From an uncultured Duncaniella sp. (GTDB lineage Bacteria > Bacteroidota > Bacteroidia > Bacteroidales > Muribaculaceae), in contig CAJUKP010000008.1 of NCBI GenBank assembly GCA_910587165.1, positions 1 through 64,000 of the forward strand: a DNA stretch of 64,000 bases, read 5' to 3'. Shown here piece by piece: positions 59,286 to 64,000 of the stretch. The first letter of the stretch is position 1, and each line of letters opens with the position of its first letter. The position numbers were made by a program, and so were the translations under genes. The notes beneath the pieces were generated by a model. It saw only the letters and a program-made list of their open reading frames with translations. It did no database searches and was not told the DNA's origin.

Positions 59286-59667
59286 GATTCTTCAGTTTGT
59301 CATCAGGTACATCCAGTATGAATGAAACGATCTCGGCGATGGTGAAAAACAGCGGTATGCCCCAGACAGTCAGGTTATCGCCGTTACCGTCAAAATATAT
59401 CAGACTTCCGAGCAGTGAGCAATACGGCAGAGCGAGCAGTCCATCCACCAGATCTCTCAGCCGGGATTGGTGGCAGACCGGTTTATCAAACCATATCAGC
59501 GATATCAGTCTCAAAACACCCGTAGTGATCCCTGAAATCATCACTGTCGTGGCAATCCATGCAACTATGTGCAATACAGGATTATTCAGACATAGATAAA
59601 TTACAGGAAGGCAAGCAACACCAATCCTGAACAGAAGTCTCAAATATAGATCATCAAGATATTTCAT
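59269..59667 (-). CDS. Small four-helix membrane protein, paralogue A
   Basis: 132 residues from ATG at 59667 (MKYLDDLYLRLLFRIGVACL); an ATG 11 codons further up is also in frame but lacks the paralogue's sequence. Four hydrophobic segments; the conserved IWFDKPVC lies between helices 2 and 3. The last residues are charged (DVPDDKLKNHEISQ). Function unknown. A promoter of its own lies about 95 bases upstream. Confidence 0.7.
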   Translation of the reverse strand: MKYLDDLYLRLLFRIGVACLPVIYLCLNNPVLHIVAWIATTVMISGITTGVLRLISLIWFDKPVCHQSRLRDLVDGLLALPYCSLLGSLIYFDGNGDNLTVWGIPLFFTIAEIVSFILDVPDDKLKNHEISQ

Positions 59668-59759
59668 GCGTCGGGTGTAATATAAATCATGGTATGACAA
59701 TTAGCCAACCACTTCGTTTTAACTGTTCGTCCGGCAATTCTGACATTCAGAATCTGATG

Positions 59760-59791
59760 CAAAGTTAGATATTTCCAGCTTCCCGGCCAAA
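59760..59791 (-). promoter_or_regulatory. Promoter of the paired small membrane genes
   Basis: Minus strand: -33 TTTG (59788-59791), 20-base spacer, -7 TAACTTTG (59760-59767). Confidence 0.7.
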
Positions 59792-59877
59792 TTTCCAACC
59801 TTACACCTCATCATGGCATCCATTGATTATCAATGACTTACAATACATCAACCCCGATTTATCTTACATACCGGCAA

Positions 59878-60471
59878 TCAAGCCTCATGAGAGGGCGCGG
59901 GGAGGCATCCGGAGAGCGTTTTGCCGGACGGAAGCAGACTCAGGCGTGAGAGCACAGCCGGAAACCGTCCCATCGGGAGTGTGCGTATGATCTTGGAGCG
60001 CAGACGGCTCTTGCGGACATAAAGGGCATCTTCGGAGATGCCGAGCAGGTAGCATAGGGACTTGGTGGAAAATCCCGCACAGAGATAGCGGGCGAGCATT
60101 ATCTCCGAAGGGGTGAATGCGGAGACCATACCGGGAGGGAACACTTCGATTGAGAAACGGGTGAAAAAGTCATCAAGAGCAGGCACAGAACAACCCTCGG
60201 GACGGAAGGGAGCAATGACATCACGGGCAGTCCTATCCATCATCTCGCGGGCACGGCGATGGCCGTCCCACTCGTAGGCTGTGGTGCAGAGACTGTCAAT
60301 CCCCGCAAAATTCAGGCGGGCCATCCGGATCTTCTCCTCCTCCAGTCCGGAAAGACGCGAGGCCATGGAACGTTGCGCCCGCCGAAGGTCGGAAAGCGTC
60401 ATTATCACCCAGACTGCCACTATGACTATCTGGGATATCAGTAGAAAGGCTAAACCCTGGATGTCCGTCAT
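59878..60471 (-). CDS. Membrane-tethered LuxR-type regulator
   Basis: 197 residues. One N-terminal helix (LAFLLISQIVIVAVWVIM) followed by a coiled stretch (SMASRLSGLEEEKIRM), a middle region of unknown fold, and a C-terminal helix-turn-helix of the LuxR/GerE kind (AFTPSEIMLARYLCAGFSTK, then LCYLLGISEDALYVRKSRLR). Similar one-helix regulators are common in Bacteroidales. Stands alone, 78 bases upstream of the fabF stop in the same direction. Signal and targets unknown. Confidence 0.8.
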   Translation of the reverse strand: MTDIQGLAFLLISQIVIVAVWVIMTLSDLRRAQRSMASRLSGLEEEKIRMARLNFAGIDSLCTTAYEWDGHRRAREMMDRTARDVIAPFRPEGCSVPALDDFFTRFSIEVFPPGMVSAFTPSEIMLARYLCAGFSTKSLCYLLGISEDALYVRKSRLRSKIIRTLPMGRFPAVLSRLSLLPSGKTLSGCLPAPSHEA

Positions 60472-60483
60472 ATATTAGGAATA

Positions 60484-60521
60484 TAAGAAAGGGACACAAG
60501 AGCATTGAATTCTTGTGTCCC
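60484..60521 (-). terminator. Intrinsic terminator after fabF
   Basis: 11-bp perfect stem gggacacaaga / tcttgtgtccc with a nine-base loop; on the minus strand it is followed by tttcttat. Confidence 0.78.
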
Positions 60522-60548
60522 CTCCGTATCAGTTGTCAACTGTGGTCA

Positions 60549-61817
60549 TTATTCCTCGTATCTCTTCACAATGACGGTGGCGTTGTGGCCGCCGAAGCCG
60601 AAGGAGTTGGAGAGCGCTGCACGCACCGGACGCTCCTGGGCCTTGTTGAATGTGAAGTTGAGAGTGTAGTCGATGTTCTCATCCTCGTCTCCCTCCTCGT
60701 GGTTGATGGTGGGGGGCACGATACCGTTCTTGCAGGCGAGCACGGAGAACATAGCCTCAAGCGCGCCGGTGGCACCGAGCAGGTGGCCGGTCATCGACTT
60801 GGTGGAGCTGATGTTGAGCTTGTGGGCCTGATCGCCGAAGAGTTCCACGATAGCCTTCACCTCAGAGATGTCTCCCACGGGTGTAGAGGTGCCGTGAACG
60901 TTGATATAGTCGATATCCTCGGGCTTCATGCCGGCGTCGTCGAGTGCGTTCTGCATGGAGAGCTTCGCACCGAGACCCTCGGGATGAGTGGCGGTGAGGT
61001 GGTAAGCGTCGGCGCTCATGCCTCCGCCGGCAACCTCGGCATAGATCTTGGCACCGCGGGCCTTGGCGTGTTCGAGTTCCTCGAGCACGAGCACAACGGA
61101 GCCTTCACCCATCACGAAGCCGTCACGCGAAGCGCTGAAGGGGCGCGAAGCGGTCTCGGGGCTGTCGTTGCGGGTCGAGAGGGCGTGCATTGAGTTGAAG
61201 CCACCCACACCAGCAGGATAGATGGCGGCCTCGGCTCCACCGGTGACGATGGCGTCGGCTTTGCCGAGACGGATGAGGTTGAAAGCGTCGATGATGGCAT
61301 TGTTTGACGAAGCGCAAGCCGAAACCACACCGAAGTTGGGACCATGGAAGTTATACTCCATCGAGATGTGGCCTGAAGCGATGTCAGCGATCATCTTGGG
61401 GATGAAGAAGGGATTGTATTTGGGGCCGGCCTCAGCTCCATGAACGGCATAATATCCGGCCTCCTCCTCGAAGGTGTGGAGACCGCCGATACCGGCAGCC
61501 ACGATCACACCTACACGGTTGCGGTCGAGATTTGAAGCCTCCTCGATGCCGGAGTCGGCCACGGCCTGACGGGCAGCGACTATGCCATACTGGGCATAGA
61601 GGTCGAGCTGACGGAGCTTCTTGCGGTCAAAATGGTCGGCGGCGTTGTAGTCCTTTACCTCGCAGGCAAACTGGGTCTTGAATTTTGATGCGTCAAAGTG
61701 GGTGATGGGTGCGGCACCGCTCTTTCCGGCCACAGCGTTGAGCCATGTGGTCTCAACATCGTTGCCGATGGGGGTGATTGCCCCGAGTCCGGTGACGACT
61801 ACTCGTTTTAGTTCCAT
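60549..61817 (-). CDS. fabF: 3-oxoacyl-[acyl-carrier-protein] synthase II
   Basis: Extends acyl-ACP by two carbons with malonyl-ACP in fatty acid synthesis. 422 residues, thiolase fold; catalytic cysteine in VVSACASS (C168), histidines in NVHGTSTPVGD and TKSMTGHLLGATGA. The genes around it, acpP 5' of it, are as in many Bacteroidales. Probable transcript acpP-fabF, ended by the hairpin before 60484. Confidence 0.96.
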   Translation of the reverse strand: MELKRVVVTGLGAITPIGNDVETTWLNAVAGKSGAAPITHFDASKFKTQFACEVKDYNAADHFDRKKLRQLDLYAQYGIVAARQAVADSGIEEASNLDRNRVGVIVAAGIGGLHTFEEEAGYYAVHGAEAGPKYNPFFIPKMIADIASGHISMEYNFHGPNFGVVSACASSNNAIIDAFNLIRLGKADAIVTGGAEAAIYPAGVGGFNSMHALSTRNDSPETASRPFSASRDGFVMGEGSVVLVLEELEHAKARGAKIYAEVAGGGMSADAYHLTATHPEGLGAKLSMQNALDDAGMKPEDIDYINVHGTSTPVGDISEVKAIVELFGDQAHKLNISSTKSMTGHLLGATGALEAMFSVLACKNGIVPPTINHEEGDEDENIDYTLNFTFNKAQERPVRAALSNSFGFGGHNATVIVKRYEE

Positions 61818-61858
61818 TATCTTTAATATGAGGATTGATTTAGTCGTGATATAGATTT

Positions 61859-61891
61859 AAGGCTCCACCGCGCGGAGGCGTGTGGAGCCTT
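61859..61891 (-). other. Hairpin between acpP and fabF
   Basis: 10-bp stem aaggctccac / gtggagcctt with a 13-base GC-rich loop; no T-run. It could act as a stabiliser or processing site that sets a higher level of acpP than fabF mRNA, since ACP is needed in excess; that is inference. Confidence 0.5.
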
Positions 61892-61950
61892 TAGAGGGTG
61901 GCCATATCCGGTGTGATATGCACACACGCGGATTGTCGGTGACCGGTCGA

Positions 61951-62187
61951 TTAAGCCTGAGCCTTCTCGATGTAGGTGATAGCGTCGCCTACAGTCTTGA
62001 TGCCTTCTGCCTGATCATCGGGGATGGTGATGCCAAATTCCTTCTCAAACTCCATGATGAGTTCTACGGTGTCGAGGCTGTCAGCGCCAAGATCCTTGGT
62101 GAATTCTGCGGTTTCGGTTACTTCGTTCTCGTCAACACCGAGCTTATCAACGATGATAGCTTTAACTCGTTCTGTAATTTCAGACAT
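61951..62187 (-). CDS. acpP: Acyl carrier protein
   Basis: 78 residues, acidic, with the phosphopantetheine attachment serine in GADSLDTVEL (S37). Carries the growing acyl chain for fabF and the rest of the fatty acid synthase. First gene of the acpP-fabF unit. Confidence 0.97.
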   Translation of the reverse strand: MSEITERVKAIIVDKLGVDENEVTETAEFTKDLGADSLDTVELIMEFEKEFGITIPDDQAEGIKTVGDAITYIEKAQA

Positions 62188-62493
62188 AGTAGTTTAAAGA
62201 GTTTTGATTAGTATTTTCTGATTTAGGAGGCGAACTCTGTAAATTCGCGGTGCAAAGTAAATAAAAATTCCCCATATATTAAAGTTTTAAACGTATAAAG
62301 TTGTTAATTGGGCTTCTTTCCCCTTAATTTTGTTCTGTTTTTCCACTTTTATTCCCGTTTTTTTAACAGTGATTGATAAAACTATCACCCCTCTCCCGGG
62401 GTTTTACTTGATAAGGAGAGTATTTTTATTTGGTAGTGTCAATGAAAATGCCCAACTTTGCAACAAAAATTAACAAATCTGTTCTAAACTCTT
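62188..62493. other. AT-rich divergent intergenic region (306 bases)
   Basis: Carries the acpP promoter on the minus strand (near-consensus -7 box TTACTTTG read from 62260 to 62253) and the lipoprotein promoter on the plus strand. Between them is AT-rich DNA with a weak hairpin (tgata / tatca at 62374-62387). I see no gene or structured RNA here. Confidence 0.5.
62429..62460 (+). promoter_or_regulatory. Promoter of the DUF3298 lipoprotein gene
   Basis: -33 TTTG (62429-62432), 20-base spacer, -7 CAACTTTG (62453-62460; C instead of T at the first base). About 33 bases before the ATG. Confidence 0.6.
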
Positions 62494-63339
62494 ATGAAAA
62501 AGACCTCATTGGTATTTCCCGCCGTGCTTTCTCTCCTCGCGCTCGCTGCTTGCTCGAAGGATGGGAATACGGGTAGCGTCAAGTCTGATATTGACGAATT
62601 TGAAATCGGCCAGGTGATCAAGACCGCCGACCGCAACTATCAGTTCGAATTCTATGGCGACACCGCCTATCTCGATGTCTACACATCCATACAGTGGCCG
62701 ACCAAACTTGGCAAAGCCGATCTGAGCGTCCTTCAGGACACCCTGCTCCGTTTCTGCTATGCCGACTCTGTGAGACGTCCTGTCGACGATGCCATCCAGG
62801 CATTCCTCGGCGACACAGCCACCTACAAGGATATGGTGGGGGCCAAGACCATGACAAGGGTCGACTCAATCCCCGACGGCGACAACGTGCGCAGCTTCTT
62901 CTCCAACGCCTCCGCCTCAGTGGTAGAGATCACCGAGGATATGGCCACCTATCAGGTCACCCTCTCGTCTTATCTGGGAGGCGCACACCCCTACACCGCC
63001 ATCATTCCCTTCACCTACGCACTTGATTCGGCCCGTGTGCTTGGTCTGAACGACATCCTCACCCCTGCAGGTGTCGACTCCATCATGCCGGTGATCCGCA
63101 CGGCTCTTGCCCGTCAGCTTGAGGTGCCTGTCGAGGCTCTCGACCGCGCCGGCATATTCACCTCGCAGCTCACAACTCCCGGCCGCCCCTACATCAGTGG
63201 CAATGTGCTCTATTTCCACTACAACCCCTACGAGATCGCGCCCTATTCGGCAGGCATGATCGACGTGCCCGTCTATCCCTACGAGGTGGCGGCATGGCTC
63301 AAGCCTCAGGCCAAGGCTCTGCTTGACAGCAACCTCTGA
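62494..63339 (+). CDS. DUF3298-type lipoprotein
   Basis: 281 residues, lipobox LAAC followed by SKDGN. The C-terminal 120 residues match the DUF3298/RsiV-like pattern: YQVTLSSYLGGAHPYTAII, a glycine-histidine turn, then a closing EIAPYSAGMIDVPVYPYEV. In RsiV this fold binds lysozyme; in most lipoproteins its partner is unknown. Starts an operon with the following gene, eight bases apart. Confidence 0.82.
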   Translation: MKKTSLVFPAVLSLLALAACSKDGNTGSVKSDIDEFEIGQVIKTADRNYQFEFYGDTAYLDVYTSIQWPTKLGKADLSVLQDTLLRFCYADSVRRPVDDAIQAFLGDTATYKDMVGAKTMTRVDSIPDGDNVRSFFSNASASVVEITEDMATYQVTLSSYLGGAHPYTAIIPFTYALDSARVLGLNDILTPAGVDSIMPVIRTALARQLEVPVEALDRAGIFTSQLTTPGRPYISGNVLYFHYNPYEIAPYSAGMIDVPVYPYEVAAWLKPQAKALLDSNL

Positions 63340-63347
63340 TCATCCCC

Positions 63348-63893
63348 ATGGCTGAATATAACGAAATGCAAACGGTGAAGCGACGGTTTTTCGCGATGCG
63401 CAACGGCATCGTGGCCGATACGCTTCGCCGTTCCATGCCCGAATACCGTATGGTGTTCGGGCTCAATCTGCCTCAGATTTCCGAGATCGCGGCCGAGACA
63501 GGCATCTCACGCCGCCTGGCGGAAGAGCTGTGGGCCGACCGCCGCACACGCGAGAGCCTGCTGATGGCGCCCATGATATTCCCGGCCGAAGAGCTGGACA
63601 TCGACACAGCCAGACGTATGAGGGATGAAGTGATCACCCCCGAGGTGGCCGACATCCTATGCCACAGACTGCTGCGCAAACTGCCGTTTGCACGTAGTCT
63701 GGCCATGGAGAAGGTGACATCTGACAATGACCTCGAACGCTACACGGCTTTCCGGCTTCTCTTCAACCTCCTCCCCGAGGGTGCCGCGGAGATCAAGCCT
63801 TTTGCCGAGGCCGAGTTCTCATCATGCTGCCCGCTGACCCGGGCCATCACCCGCGCGCTCATCGACGAGATCGACTTCCTCGCCGAAGTCTGA
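63348..63893 (+). CDS. Helical cytoplasmic protein of unknown function
   Basis: 181 residues, all-helical in appearance, no signal or membrane segment, no recognised family. Segments such as RRFFAMRNGIVADTLRRS and TGISRRLAEELWADRRTRE read like amphipathic helices of an ARM/HEAT-like or DNA alkylation repair-like solenoid, but this is only an impression. Follows the lipoprotein gene by eight bases, so expressed with it. Confidence 0.68.
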   Translation: MAEYNEMQTVKRRFFAMRNGIVADTLRRSMPEYRMVFGLNLPQISEIAAETGISRRLAEELWADRRTRESLLMAPMIFPAEELDIDTARRMRDEVITPEVADILCHRLLRKLPFARSLAMEKVTSDNDLERYTAFRLLFNLLPEGAAEIKPFAEAEFSSCCPLTRAITRALIDEIDFLAEV

Positions 63894-63935
63894 CCCTTGC
63901 GAAAATACATCTCGCTCCAAAAGAGCGACAGAAAT

Positions 63936-63975
63936 GGCAGGCCCGGATTGACGATTCATCCGGGCCTGCCGTTTT
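63936..63975 (+). terminator. Intrinsic terminator at the window end
   Basis: 13-bp perfect stem ggcaggcccggat / atccgggcctgcc with a nine-base loop, followed by gtttta. Ends the DUF3298 unit. Confidence 0.85.
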
Positions 63976-64000
63976 ATTGTCTTATGAGTCTCCGACCGAT

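Noticed and set aside
60513..61193. 226-codon plus-strand frame opposite fabF
   Set aside because: Complement shadow; begins in the fabF terminator.
1..64000. Mobile elements, CRISPR arrays, tRNA or rRNA genes
   Set aside because: No transposase or integrase frame, no regular spaced repeats and no tRNA-like cloverleaf seen; the only sizeable direct repeat is the duplicated gene start.

Overview
The window is a 64 kb, GC-rich chromosomal stretch from a member of the Bacteroidales, most likely a Muribaculaceae-like gut commensal (inferred from gene content and base composition, not from a marker search). Supporting signs are promoters of the Bacteroidetes type (TTTG or TTG, about 20 bases, then TAnnTTTG), no purine-rich Shine-Dalgarno sites, a fused SecDF, DUF4492 before cydAB, sigma/anti-sigma/DUF4252 operons, fimbrillin-like and BspA-like surface proteins, and C-terminal tails resembling type IX secretion sorting domains. 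I see no integrase, transposase, CRISPR array, tRNA or rRNA gene.

Layout. 0-9.6 kb holds housekeeping genes (lysS 3' end, gpsA, pgi, tsaD-cinA, speA-truA), interrupted at 5.2-6.8 kb by an AT-richer tandem pair of nearly identical genes that resemble polymorphic-toxin immunity proteins. 9.7-13.9 kb encodes three secreted proteins: a fimbrillin-like lipoprotein, a lipoprotein ending in a zincin metalloprotease motif, and a small periplasmic or secreted protein. 14-22.6 kb has a membrane-anchored OmpA-domain protein, pyruvate kinase, SecDF and the cytochrome bd operon. 22.8-26.1 kb has two secreted proteins, one a C10 cysteine protease, with a likely small RNA between them. 26.2-28.7 kb has ruvB and a Wzx-like flippase.

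28.8-30.7 kb carries a BlaI/M56-TonB regulatory pair with a clear palindromic operator. sdaA and a serine acetyltransferase gene then diverge, so serine breakdown and cysteine synthesis face each other. 33-40.7 kb is a run of tightly coupled genes (THUMP RNA methyltransferase, purD, membrane protein, pdxB; then DedA, rpe, queA). At 40.75-41.1 kb a long leader RNA with a pseudoknot and an attenuator-like hairpin precedes a BspA-like leucine-rich-repeat protein. 43.4-45.6 kb is an ECF sigma, membrane regulator and two DUF4252 genes. 45.7-51.9 kb is parE-coaD-S41 protease-S9 peptidase.

52-58.9 kb holds an unknown lipoprotein, a coiled-coil protein with an AT-hook-like patch and a C-terminal QLSLF sliding-clamp motif, a dipeptidyl peptidase IV, an unknown membrane protein and miaA. 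The end has two paralogous small membrane proteins, a membrane-tethered LuxR-type regulator, fabF-acpP on the minus strand, and on the plus strand a DUF3298 lipoprotein and an unrecognised helical protein. Ten adjacent gene pairs overlap by exactly four bases (ATGA), so translational coupling is a main organising principle here. The best candidates for new biology are the structured leader at 40.8-41.06 kb, the coiled-coil/clamp-motif protein, the small RNA near 23.9 kb and the duplicated immunity-like genes.
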